Shown here piece by piece: positions 32,330 through 40,325 of a stretch of DNA of 57,853 nucleotides. The stretch's first letter is position 1; each line of letters begins with the position of its first letter. The position numbers and the translations under genes are program-made. The DNA is from an uncultured Pontibacter sp. (GTDB taxonomy: Bacteria > Bacteroidota > Bacteroidia > Cytophagales > Hymenobacteraceae). Location: positions 1-57,853 of the forward strand of contig CANMMP010000008.1 in assembly GCA_947499125.1 (NCBI GenBank). Direction: 5' to 3'. Under the pieces are notes generated by a model that did not search any database, was not told where the DNA came from, and saw nothing but the letters and a program-made list of their open reading frames with translations.

Positions 32330-34429
32330 CTACTTTATCTGCCTGCGCAGAAGCTGGGCATTGATGGCGACTATTACAGTGCTCAAACTCATCAATGCCG
32401 CACCTATGGCTGGAGAAACCATAATTCCTTGCTGGTAGAGCACACCGGCCGCCAGTGGCAGGGCCACCACGTTGTAACCCGTGGCCCAGATCAGGTTCTG
32501 AATCATTTTCCGATAAGTAGCCTTGCCAAACATGATGAGCGAGGCAATGTCCTGCGGGTTGCTGTTCACCAGGATGATGTCGGCTGTTTCGGCGGCTACA
32601 TCTGTGCCAGAGCCCACAGCGATGCCTACGTCTGCCTGTGCCAGAGCAGGGGCATCATTCACGCCGTCGCCTGTCATGGCTACGAACTCTCCCTGTGCCT
32701 GCAGTTCTTTTATCTTCTCCTGTTTCTGGTGCGGCAGCACGTTGGCCAGGTAGCCATCCATGCCTAGTTTATCGCTCACACTTTTGGCTACGCGCTCGTT
32801 ATCGCCGGTCAATAGCAGATTTTTGATGCCGTTCTCCTTCAATACTTTTATAGCGCCTGCAGACTCCGGACGAATCTGGTCGCGCATGGAAATATAACCA
32901 ACCACCTGCTGGTCTACCATCACATAAACTACCGTTTCTACACCTTCTTCAGCCTTGCTTTCCGGTACTTGAATGGCATATTCTTTCATATAGTTTGGAC
33001 CTACCACTTTAACATCTCTGCCTTCTACAGTGCCTTCGAGGCCTTTGCCAGGCAAATAGTTAAAGTTGTCTGATGCAGGAACGGTAATGCCATCCGCTTT
33101 TACTTTGCGCAGAATACCCTGCGAGATGTAGTGCTCAGAGTTCTGTTCCACACCCGAAGCCAGGCGTAATAACTCCTGCTCAGGGTAGCGCTGGTCGAAG
33201 GAAACAACCTGCGCCACTTCATGAGAGCCCTGTGTCAGGGTGCCTGTCTTATCAAAGATGATGGTGGTGATGAGGCGGGAATTCTCAAAAGCAGTACGGT
33301 TGCGTATCAGAAGCCCGTTGTTGGCAGAAACCGCTGTGGAGATGGCTACTACCAACGGAATGGCCAGACCCAGTGCATGCGGGCAGGAGATCACCATCAC
33401 CGTTACCATCCGCTCTAGGGCAAAGTCCAGCTCAGCGCCTACCAACAGCCATACTGCAAAGGTGCCAAAGCCTGCTACCAGCGCCACGTAGGTAAGCCAT
33501 TTGGCAGCTTTATCGGCCAGGCGCTGTGTGTCCGATTTTGTTTTTTGTGCTTCCTGCACCAGGTTGATCACCTTGTTCAGGTAACTGTCTTTGCCAGTGC
33601 TAACCACACGTACCTGCAGCGAGCCGTTTCCGTTAATGGATCCTCCGATCACATTGTCTTCTTTTCTTTTCTGTACCGGTTTGCTCTCACCCGTCAGCAT
33701 GCTCTCATTCAGGTAGCTTTCGCCATTTTCTACCTCCCCATCAGCAGGAACTTTCTCGCCGGGCTTAATCAGGATTAAGTCCCCTTTTTTCAAGTCTTCA
33801 ATCGGCACACGGACTGTTTCTCCGTTCCGGATCAGCATGGCCTCAGCAGGCATCATGCTTACGAGCAACTCCAAGGCTTTAGAAGCACCCAGTACAGATT
33901 TCATTTCGATCCAGTGCCCGAGCAGCATGATCACAATCAGGGTGGCCAGCTCCCAAAAGAAATCCATACCTGACAGCCCAAATACAATGGCTGTACTATA
34001 AAGATAAGCGACAGTGATGGCCACGCCGATCAAAGTCATCATACCTGGTGCGGCTTTTTTAATTTCTTCTACAAGGCCAGTAAGGAAAGGCCAGCCACCA
34101 TAAAAATAGATGATAGAAGAGAGTATAAAAGCGATGTACATGCTGTAGGGTATCTCCAACGAAAAACCTAGGATGTGCTGCACCATCGGGCTCAGGATGA
34201 TCACAGGTATAGATAGCATCAGCGACACCCAGAACCGCTTTCTGAAGTCATCAATCATCATGCGGTGGTGATCGTGGCCATGCTCGCCATGGGGAGGATG
34301 GCCGGTCGTGTCTTTATGCATGGCATGTTCGTGGCCATGCAGGGTCTTCTCTTCTAACCGTTCAGTTAGCTGTTCTTTCTGATCCTTTGCTGTTTGATGT
34401 GCCCCTTTGTGGTGGTGTGCGTGGTCCAT
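32330..34429 (-). CDS. copB: P1B-type ATPase of CopB type (CPH motif)
   Basis: 699 residues. The N-terminus is very His-rich (HHHKGA, HGHEHAMHKD, HPPHGEHGHDHHR) and has no HMA domain. TGES at 246-249, membrane motif CPH at 349-351 (VISCPHALGLAIP), phosphorylated Asp393 in DKTGTLTQG and a C-terminal GDGVNDAPAL. The CPH signature and His-rich tail define the P1B-3/CopB group, which exports copper (Cu(I)/Cu(II)) or silver. It lies 59 bases upstream of the His/Met-rich barrel gene. The gene upstream is the HMA-AraC regulator, separated by about 350 bases. Confidence 0.93.
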   Translation of the reverse strand: MDHAHHHKGAHQTAKDQKEQLTERLEEKTLHGHEHAMHKDTTGHPPHGEHGHDHHRMMIDDFRKRFWVSLMLSIPVIILSPMVQHILGFSLEIPYSMYIAFILSSIIYFYGGWPFLTGLVEEIKKAAPGMMTLIGVAITVAYLYSTAIVFGLSGMDFFWELATLIVIMLLGHWIEMKSVLGASKALELLVSMMPAEAMLIRNGETVRVPIEDLKKGDLILIKPGEKVPADGEVENGESYLNESMLTGESKPVQKRKEDNVIGGSINGNGSLQVRVVSTGKDSYLNKVINLVQEAQKTKSDTQRLADKAAKWLTYVALVAGFGTFAVWLLVGAELDFALERMVTVMVISCPHALGLAIPLVVAISTAVSANNGLLIRNRTAFENSRLITTIIFDKTGTLTQGSHEVAQVVSFDQRYPEQELLRLASGVEQNSEHYISQGILRKVKADGITVPASDNFNYLPGKGLEGTVEGRDVKVVGPNYMKEYAIQVPESKAEEGVETVVYVMVDQQVVGYISMRDQIRPESAGAIKVLKENGIKNLLLTGDNERVAKSVSDKLGMDGYLANVLPHQKQEKIKELQAQGEFVAMTGDGVNDAPALAQADVGIAVGSGTDVAAETADIILVNSNPQDIASLIMFGKATYRKMIQNLIWATGYNVVALPLAAGVLYQQGIMVSPAIGAALMSLSTVIVAINAQLLRRQIK

Positions 34430-34777
34430 ATGCTGTTCTCTTTACATATCATGATTCAGAAAGGCTACCATATGTTTTCTTCCTTTACACTTTTACGGAT
34501 GTTGTTCCGTTTGACAAGGTTAGCTCAACAAGTGCTGGTGCTGCCATAGATCTAGTCTGTGTTGTGCATAGAAAGATTCGACAGTGAAAGCCAAACACAG
34601 CATCTGTATTTTACAATAGGCCTAGGAAGAACCTGAACGGCACCTACGCCCTTAAACAAATATTACCTCCTGAATCGTGGCTTAACTTAATTTACCTGAT
34701 AAACCTTGCTAGCTCTACAGCACGGGAAACAAATAGGTTTTATAAATTCATTGAATAAAATTACAGATATGTGACCA
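34430..34777. other. Intergenic region between copB and the HMA-AraC gene
   Basis: About 350 bp with no gene and no strong hairpin. It must contain the copB promoter and is a plausible binding region for the regulator encoded next to it. Confidence 0.45.
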
Positions 34778-35374
34778 TCAGGAAGGCCCAAGCAGGTTGT
34801 CAATGGAATTACGCTGGGGATTGTTGTTCTTTTTATATTGCAGGAGTGTAAATCCAGTGACTTCTTTGAACTGGCTGGAAAGGTGCTGCAGGCTTTTATA
34901 GCCAAGACGCGTGGCAATCTCCGCCTTTGATAATTCATCATAGGAGAGAAGTTCTTTGGCACGCTCTACCTTTTGTAGCACGACAAACCTGCTTAAAGCA
35001 ACTCCCTCTGAGGCTTTAAAAGCAGTACTGATCGTAGAATAATCCTTGCCAAGCGCATAAGCCAAGTAGGTTGAAACATTGGTGGCTAGCGTAGCTATTT
35101 TTTCTGATCGGATCAGATCTATCACGGCAATCTTTATACTTTCTACCAAGTCTTCTTGCTTGTCCAAGATCAGCTCAAATCCCTGACTTACCAAGGCTGC
35201 TTCTATAGCGGAAATATCTAGGTCTTGTGATGCTTCCACTGTTGCGGAACCGAGCACCACTTCCAGCACACGCAGGCCTAGCTTTTCCAGCTCATGCTGT
35301 ACGGCTGTAATGCAACGGGGGCATACCATATTCTTTATGCGAAGCACCTGTTGGTGCGAACTTTCTTCGTGCAT
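34778..35374 (-). CDS. HMA domain fused to AraC-type regulator
   Basis: 198 residues from ATG 35374; a frame to 35473 would add a basic tail with no homology. The N-terminus is a metallochaperone-like HMA domain with MVCPRC at residues 16-21, a CxxC Cu(I)/Ag(I) site. The C-terminal AraC/XylS helix-turn-helix is around 115-185 (SRFVVLQKVERAKELLSYDE, IATRLGYKSLQHLSSQFKEV, TGFTLLQYKK). This combines metal sensing and DNA binding in one protein. It lies directly upstream of the CopB unit and would activate or repress the copper genes. Such fusions exist in Bacteroidota, but regulation of this cluster is inferred from position. Confidence 0.85.
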   Translation of the reverse strand: MHEESSHQQVLRIKNMVCPRCITAVQHELEKLGLRVLEVVLGSATVEASQDLDISAIEAALVSQGFELILDKQEDLVESIKIAVIDLIRSEKIATLATNVSTYLAYALGKDYSTISTAFKASEGVALSRFVVLQKVERAKELLSYDELSKAEIATRLGYKSLQHLSSQFKEVTGFTLLQYKKNNNPQRNSIDNLLGPS

Positions 35375-35565
35375 CGTTAGTAAATGATGCCTGCGCTTCC
35401 TAGAGAAGTAAATAGACCTGGAAGTGCAGAAGTGAATGATACAGTAACTGGCCAGCCGCCTAGTAACTCCCATAAAAGGGGTAGACTCAGGCGCACGTAG
35501 CCGCCTGCCTCATTGACATTAGCGCATGGCTATCGCCTGAAGCAGGTGCAAGACTGGATGTTCAT

Positions 35566-36039
35566 TCAAATCGTAAGAGAGTGCAGAAAGATCCTGATGT
35601 CTGGAATCTTTGGGACAGGATCGTCCGGAGGGGCGGGGGACACTTCAAAAGCAAAACGGCTCAGCGCACCCCCAAGAATAGTTTGGTAAAAAACATTGGA
35701 GCAGACGACAGGGACTTTATCAAGCAAAAGAAGGTCCGCGGCCGCAGATGCCTTAACGAACGGAGCATATGCTTTCTTTTCGCAGCAGTCAACATCTTCG
35801 GAGCCTGAGTGAGAATGATCTGAGGGTGCATGAGCGTGCTCCTCTGCATGCTTGTGAGCAGAAGCCTGCGTATCAGGCGCAGCACTGTGGTGGTGCCCTT
35901 GTGCAGCAAACGTAGGCGACAAGCGTTCTACCAGATGCGGCAGGTTGCACGCTAACTGGATAAGGAATAGGTTTAGGAAAACTGCAATCAGCAGCAGCCC
36001 CGGAATACCTCTACGCTTTACGTTTTTTTTGCTGCTCAT
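35566..36039 (-). CDS. His-rich membrane-anchored metal-binding protein
   Basis: 157 residues. The N-terminal helix (GLLLIAVFLNLFLIQLACNL) is a membrane anchor or signal. The periplasmic part has a His cluster (GHHHSAAPDTQASAHKHAEE then HAHAPSDHSHSGSED) and a Cys pair (VDCCEKKAYAPF). The C-terminus ends PPDDPVPKIPDIRIF, similar to the HYC_CC_PP family seen at 47570. A periplasmic copper-binding role is suggested by composition and location. It is encoded about 190 bases upstream of the HMA-AraC gene on the same strand. Confidence 0.65.
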   Translation of the reverse strand: MSSKKNVKRRGIPGLLLIAVFLNLFLIQLACNLPHLVERLSPTFAAQGHHHSAAPDTQASAHKHAEEHAHAPSDHSHSGSEDVDCCEKKAYAPFVKASAAADLLLLDKVPVVCSNVFYQTILGGALSRFAFEVSPAPPDDPVPKIPDIRIFLHSLTI

Positions 36040-36439
36040 TAGCCTAAAGCACTAGCTAGGATGGATTTATGTAAAGATAGAAAAATGTTAAATATGGAAA
36101 TAGCTGTTTGTGCCTAGCTATAGCACACAAGATCTAGCGCCTTGGGTCTAACGGTGATACGTACCAATGTGTTTCTATTAAGGTTGCGTCCTGTGTAACG
36201 TTAATCTGCAAGTTAAGATTTACCTCAAGAGATGCTATATATGCAACAGGATACACAAAAAGTTAGACTAGATTAGGTACTGCTCGGATCGCTACATTAA
36301 ATAAAAGAAGGTAGTGTAAGTTTTAAAGCGGAAAGAATTGCTAAACTATTGCTGTGAAGCAACCCTATAGGCTGTCATAGATGAAGCTCCCCATTTTATA
36401 AACAATAAATATATAAACATGCTTTCTAAATATATAAAA

Positions 36440-36458
36440 CTAGTCCTTTTAAGACTAG
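36440..36458. promoter_or_regulatory. Inverted repeat upstream of csp copy 2
   Basis: CTAGTC (36440-36445) and GACTAG (36453-36458) are separated by CTTTTAA and lie 38 bases before the csp ATG. The position fits an operator or a leader hairpin; it is not found before csp copy 1. Confidence 0.4.
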
Positions 36459-36495
36459 GTAAACATAAACTAAACCTAACTGTAAACCATAAGCT

Positions 36496-36810
36496 ATGAA
36501 CAAAGACTTAATAAGAACACTTGCCGAATGTGCTGCAGCCTGTAACTTCTGTGCCGTTTCCTGTTTACAAGAAGATGATGTGAAAATGATGGAGCGCTGC
36601 ATACGGCTTGATCTAGATTGTGCGGCCATTTGTAAGATGGCAGCGGAATATGTTTCCCGCGACTCTACGTTAGCAAGAGAAGTGCTAGATGTATGTGCTA
36701 GGGTATGCCGGGAATGTGGCGAAGAGTGTGCTAAACATTCGCATATGGAACATTGCAGGATGTGTGCTGAGGCATGCCGACGTTGCGAACAAGCCTGCCA
36801 GCAAGGATAA
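36496..36810 (+). CDS. csp2: Four-helix-bundle copper storage/binding protein, copy 2
   Basis: 104 residues, very similar to the protein at 29668-29979: same start MNKDLIR, same CAAACNFCAVSC and CARVCRECGEECAKH Cys pattern, and RCEQACQQ end. It is a cytosolic Cu(I) storage protein of the Csp/DUF326 family. The two copies differ at scattered positions and in their flanks, so the duplication is old compared with the cassette duplication. A terminator hairpin follows the stop. Confidence 0.92.
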   Translation: MNKDLIRTLAECAAACNFCAVSCLQEDDVKMMERCIRLDLDCAAICKMAAEYVSRDSTLAREVLDVCARVCRECGEECAKHSHMEHCRMCAEACRRCEQACQQG

Positions 36811-36828
36811 TCATGTAAAATAGCAAAC

Positions 36829-36859
36829 ACCCTGATTATTCGAGTAGAATGGTCAGGGT
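36829..36859 (+). terminator. Weak terminator hairpin after csp copy 2
   Basis: ACCCTGA (36829-36835) pairs with TCAGGGT (36853-36859); the loop is long and the following T-run is weak. Confidence 0.5.
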
Positions 36860-36906
36860 ATTATGCTTTGTAGTATTCTGCTAATCTTCTAATACTGGAT
36901 TCAGAT

Positions 36907-36964
36907 CCCATAGATGAGAAAGCCCAGCTAATGATAACGTCAGCTGGGCTTTCTCATCTATGGG
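36907..36964. terminator. 23-bp-arm perfect hairpin between convergent genes
   Basis: Arms 36907-36929 (starts CCCATAGATGAGAAAGC) and 36942-36964 are perfectly complementary around a 12-nt loop. It separates csp copy 2 from the minus-strand gene ending at 37033, a convergent pair, so it probably works as a bidirectional terminator. Confidence 0.7.
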
Positions 36965-37032
36965 TCTAAAGGTTACCGTGATTGATGCACAGCCAAGCAG
37001 TCATCTATCAGTCGGGTTTAGCTATGATGCAA

Positions 37033-37497
37033 TTATTTTGTATTTCTTGAGGAACTGTGCAAGCTCATTATCTGCCATGTTCCATTATTCTTCCTTAAGG
37101 CGGAAGTGGCCACGCCTTTCTTTTTAATCGCACTTCCGTCCTTAGCTAGTACAATCGTGTAGGTGTAGGTCTCTGTGGCAAAGGCGTAAGGGCCATCTAC
37201 TTGTACCTCAACTTTGTAGTCACTGTAGCTAAAAGATTTAAATGCCTTGAGTTCAGGTGCCAGGTGGTGATCAAGGTAATTGGCATAGGTGCCTTCCTCG
37301 CCACCTGACTCAAACACTTTAGAATCGGGAGCAAAAAGGTGCAGCGTTTTAGAGGCGTCCAAAGCCTCTACAGCCGCTTTATAGTTGCTCAGTACTAATT
37401 TTACCTGCTGTATATCACGTTCGACTGTAGGTTGTGCGTACAGCTGTTGCAGGGATAGCAGGCAGACAGCAAATAGGATAGCTAAAAATTTTTTCAT
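37033..37497 (-). CDS. Secreted NTF2-like (SnoaL/DUF4440) protein
   Basis: 154 residues with a signal peptide (ILFAVCLLSLQQLYAQ). The mature part is an NTF2-like alpha+beta cone: DIQQVKLVLSNYKAAVEALD, LFAPDSKVFESGGEEGTYAN, and a C-terminal TSALRKNNGTWQIMSLHSSS strand. This small periplasmic family (DUF4440) is common in Bacteroidota. The function of individual members is mostly unknown. It belongs to a group of minus-strand accessory genes downstream of the Cus cluster. Confidence 0.72.
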   Translation of the reverse strand: MKKFLAILFAVCLLSLQQLYAQPTVERDIQQVKLVLSNYKAAVEALDASKTLHLFAPDSKVFESGGEEGTYANYLDHHLAPELKAFKSFSYSDYKVEVQVDGPYAFATETYTYTIVLAKDGSAIKKKGVATSALRKNNGTWQIMSLHSSSRNTK

Positions 37498-37611
37498 GGA
37501 TTAATTTAGGGTAAAGGCTAAGCAAGATGATTTTATAAGCATAAGCGCGTCATAAGAAATTGATTTTTAAAATGAAGCGCGCTCAGCGGAGGTCCTTCTT
37601 CGGGAGTGAAC

Positions 37612-38322
37612 TTAATGTTGATGTTCTTCCAGGAATTTTCCTTGAGGTCCTACCCCTTCAATGTGCACGAGTTGCGCTCCGTAATGACCGGCCATGGAAA
37701 CAGCATATGCCGAACCCGTTAAGATAAGCGCCGCCATAGCCACACTCCAGCGCTTGCCCTTGAATAAGAACTGACTAAGCAATTGTACGACAACGCCTAC
37801 AGCACCCAGATACACGGTCCACTCAGCATATAGGTCGTGCTGGTCAAGCACGAGCTGGGCATGGTCGGATAGCCCGGACGTATGCGGGTGGTTGTAATTA
37901 GCAGCCAGGTACGCGGTGCCAAACCCAATGAGTGTGGCTACCGTGGCCACCCAATTAAGCTCCTTTCGAAGAAAAACAATATTGGCCAGCAGCACTGCTG
38001 CTGCCACCATGAGCAACATGATCGGAAAGTGAACAATTAGCGGATGGGTGTTCGGGAAATCGCTGAGCGAAGCATGCACTGAGCTTGGGTTTTGCTCATG
38101 GGCCTGTGTGTGGACACTGGCAGCAGGTATTGGCTGCTGTGCTACTACAGTATCACTGGCCGGGTGCGAGGCATGGGCTGTGTCAACGGTTACAACTTTT
38201 GCTTCCTCCGCTTTTTTCTTATCGTGCTTCTCGCCTCCGTGCGCCAGGGCAGGAGTGGCGGCAAGTAAGTAAAAAGCCACTACGCCGATAAAGGGTTTCA
38301 GAATATAATGTTTGCGTGTCAT
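37612..38322 (-). CDS. DUF2231-like polytopic membrane protein with His-rich linker
   Basis: 236 residues. A signal-like N-terminus (FIGVVAFYLLAATPALAHGG) is followed by a His-rich linker (residues about 30-90) and then the domain HPLIVHFPIMLLMVAAAVLL, typical of DUF2231, plus further helices near 122-140, 165-185 and 192-215. The invariant His-Pro and His-Phe-Pro of DUF2231 are present and may bind haem or metal. Its place beside the propeller lipoprotein gene suggests an envelope redox or metal-handling role. Confidence 0.65.
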   Translation of the reverse strand: MTRKHYILKPFIGVVAFYLLAATPALAHGGEKHDKKKAEEAKVVTVDTAHASHPASDTVVAQQPIPAASVHTQAHEQNPSSVHASLSDFPNTHPLIVHFPIMLLMVAAAVLLANIVFLRKELNWVATVATLIGFGTAYLAANYNHPHTSGLSDHAQLVLDQHDLYAEWTVYLGAVGVVVQLLSQFLFKGKRWSVAMAALILTGSAYAVSMAGHYGAQLVHIEGVGPQGKFLEEHQH

Positions 38323-38360
38323 GGGTGAAAAAAGATAGATTAGTTTAATTAATTAGAAGA

Positions 38361-39414
38361 TTATTGATTGGTGATAATTCCATTCGGCATGCGGCCAATG
38401 GCAAGTTCTTTGATCCTGACATAGGTTGTTGCATCCAGAACTGTCACGGTATGGGCACCCTGGTTGGTAATATAAGCCAGGCTTTTGTCTGCACTGAAGG
38501 CAATAGCATGTGCATCAGCACCGGTTGGTACTGCTGCTTTTTTCAGCCAGCCAGTAGCTCCCCGTTGATAGATCACTACTTCACCATCAGTGGCATTGCT
38601 TACCCAGAGTTCCTTCGTGTTGTCCTGGTAGGCAACATACCCTGGCTTAAAGCCTAAGGCAAGTGTTTCTGTTACCGTTGTAGATGCTACATTGATGATA
38701 CTGACTGTCTGCGCACTTTCATTATCTACATACATGTTGCCATCACTAGCCGGCCAGGCCCCTACAGGTTCCTTGCCCACTTGAAGAGTCTTTAACACTG
38801 TCTTGGACAAAGGATCAATCACAGAGATGGATGCATCATTGGTATTGGCAACAAAGGCTAGTGCACCATCTGTTGAGAACGTGACTTCAGAAGGGTCCTT
38901 GACTACAGTGATTACTGCTTTGATAGACCAATCAGCTGTATCAAATACAAGCACAGTACCAGAATTCTCATTTTGCTGTCCGAGCCATAGCTCATTCCCG
39001 GCAGCATTGAATGCTGCATTATGTGGCATACTGGGTAAAAGGAGTGTCTGCTTAACTAAGCCGGTTACTGCATCCAGAATTATTACCTTAAATGACTTGT
39101 CGCTGTCATCCATACCCCCATGTCCGCCGCTTAAATCAGTGGAAGTGATCGCAACAGCAAGTGTTGTTTTATCAGGGCTTATCGATATGTGGTGGGGCGC
39201 TACGGCATCCTGTAGTTTGATCGTTTCTGAAAGTTGATTTTCACTTAGCCTGATAACAGCAATTGATATTATCGAGCCCATTTACGACAAAAGCAGCCGG
39301 GTAAGTTAGGTTCAAGGGTGTCATCTGCTCGTCGTGTACCATGAGGTCATTACAACCTGTTAGGCTACCGGCAAGTGCTAAGGCCCCAATAAAGGATGTC
39401 CCGAATTTATGCAT
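38361..39414 (-). pseudogene. YncE-like beta-propeller lipoprotein, frameshifted near its N-terminus
   Basis: The upstream frame starts at ATG 39414 with a lipoprotein signal (GALALAGSLTGCND) and runs to NGLDNINCCYQAK-stop. The downstream frame from 39281 (MGSIISIAVIRLSENQ) contains a seven-bladed 'YncE/YVTN' propeller with repeated motifs such as HNAAFNAAGNELWLG and FVANTNDASISVID. Both frames overlap around 39240-39281, so one base was lost or gained near the N-terminus. The native gene is a periplasmic lipoprotein with about 350 residues. A sequencing error would restore it, and I cannot exclude one. Confidence 0.65.
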
Positions 39415-39480
39415 GAGGTTATGAATTTGATAGGGGCTGCGAGAACGTAAGCCCTGCTTCCTGATTTGACTAAAGATGAT

Positions 39481-39517
39481 AAAGAAGGGAGCACTTTTTA
39501 GTACTGCTCCCTTCTTT
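39481..39517. terminator. Bidirectional terminator at end of Cus operon
   Basis: AAAGAAGGGAGCA (39481-39493) pairs perfectly with TGCTCCCTTCTTT (39505-39517) around an 11-nt loop. Runs of A and T lie on both sides, so it works in both directions. It is 4 bases from the stop of the DUF3347 gene. Confidence 0.85.
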
Positions 39518-39521
39518 CATG

Positions 39522-40157
39522 TTAATTAAGCACTTCTTCGTTGCTACCACACTTCAGCATCTTCTCTCCAAAATAAGGATTCTGGATCTCTTTATTTGAG
39601 CTCAGCCAGTAGGCTCCCTGGTCGTTGTTGGCCATCGGGCAATGCTGGTAGTATAAGGCTTGATCAGCAGCACCAAACGCTTTGGTCAGGGCAAAGGTCG
39701 CTTCAGATAATAACTCCAGCTGAGCACGCTGTAAATCCAGGTCAGCAGCCTCGGCCATGGCAGAAGCAGCCTGTGTTACCTCACTCAGGCGTTCTGCTGC
39801 AAAAGTTTTCTGTTCGCCTTGTAAAGCCGATACATCTACTTTTTCAGCAGCAGATACGATGGCTTTGGCATCCATCTGCGCCTGCTGCGCGTCAGAAGCT
39901 ACCAGGTTGTCTTTTAATTTTAGATAGCTGTCTACTACAGCAGAGATTTGCTCCTTTACAGGGCTCGCCACCGACGTATAGTTCGGCACTTCTACGACCA
40001 CTTTTCCTGCGGCAGGCTGCGCATCGCCGTGCGCCATACCTTCGTGGTGTTCGTGGTTTTCTGTTTCAGTAGTTGCGGTAGTCGCTTCCTGCTTATTTTC
40101 AGAGCAAGAAGTAAATAGGAAGGATGCCAAGGCAGCTGTTGCAAATGTCTTTTTCAT
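39522..40157 (-). CDS. DUF3347 lipoprotein, copper-cluster accessory
   Basis: 211 residues with a lipoprotein signal (LASFLFTSCSEN, Cys18) and a His-rich linker (ENHEHHEGMAHGD). The DUF3347 domain is helical and ends with YYQHCPMANNDQGAYWLSSN and NPYFGEKMLKCG, the conserved Cys/Met/His-containing signature found next to or inside CusB proteins. It would bind Cu(I) in the periplasm and pass it to the efflux complex. It is the last gene of the Cus operon. Confidence 0.82.
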   Translation of the reverse strand: MKKTFATAALASFLFTSCSENKQEATTATTETENHEHHEGMAHGDAQPAAGKVVVEVPNYTSVASPVKEQISAVVDSYLKLKDNLVASDAQQAQMDAKAIVSAAEKVDVSALQGEQKTFAAERLSEVTQAASAMAEAADLDLQRAQLELLSEATFALTKAFGAADQALYYQHCPMANNDQGAYWLSSNKEIQNPYFGEKMLKCGSNEEVLN

Positions 40158-40185
40158 TTTGTAGTTAGTATTAGGGGTTAGAAAT

Positions 40186-40311
40186 TTATTTAAATTGGTT
40201 GATAAGCACTAAAAGTATAATAACGGCGACGGTACCTATAACAAGCCAGCGTAGCCACTTTTGCCACTTACTAACTGGTGCTTGGTCACCAGTCTTACAA
40301 CAGTCTTTCAT
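40186..40311 (-). CDS. 41-residue membrane peptide with N-terminal CysCys
   Basis: A short ORF (ATG 40311, stop 40186-40188) between cusB2 and the DUF3347 gene. It reads MKDCCKTGDQAPVSKWQKWL then RWLVIGTVAVIILLVLINQF K. The layout is a CC motif at the N-terminus, a basic amphipathic stretch and one membrane helix (residues 20-38). It begins 14 bases after the adaptor stop, so it is in the same operon. The CC motif suggests metal binding; a chaperone or assembly factor role is inference. Confidence 0.55.
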   Translation of the reverse strand: MKDCCKTGDQAPVSKWQKWLRWLVIGTVAVIILLVLINQFK

Positions 40312-40325
40312 AATACATTAGTAAT

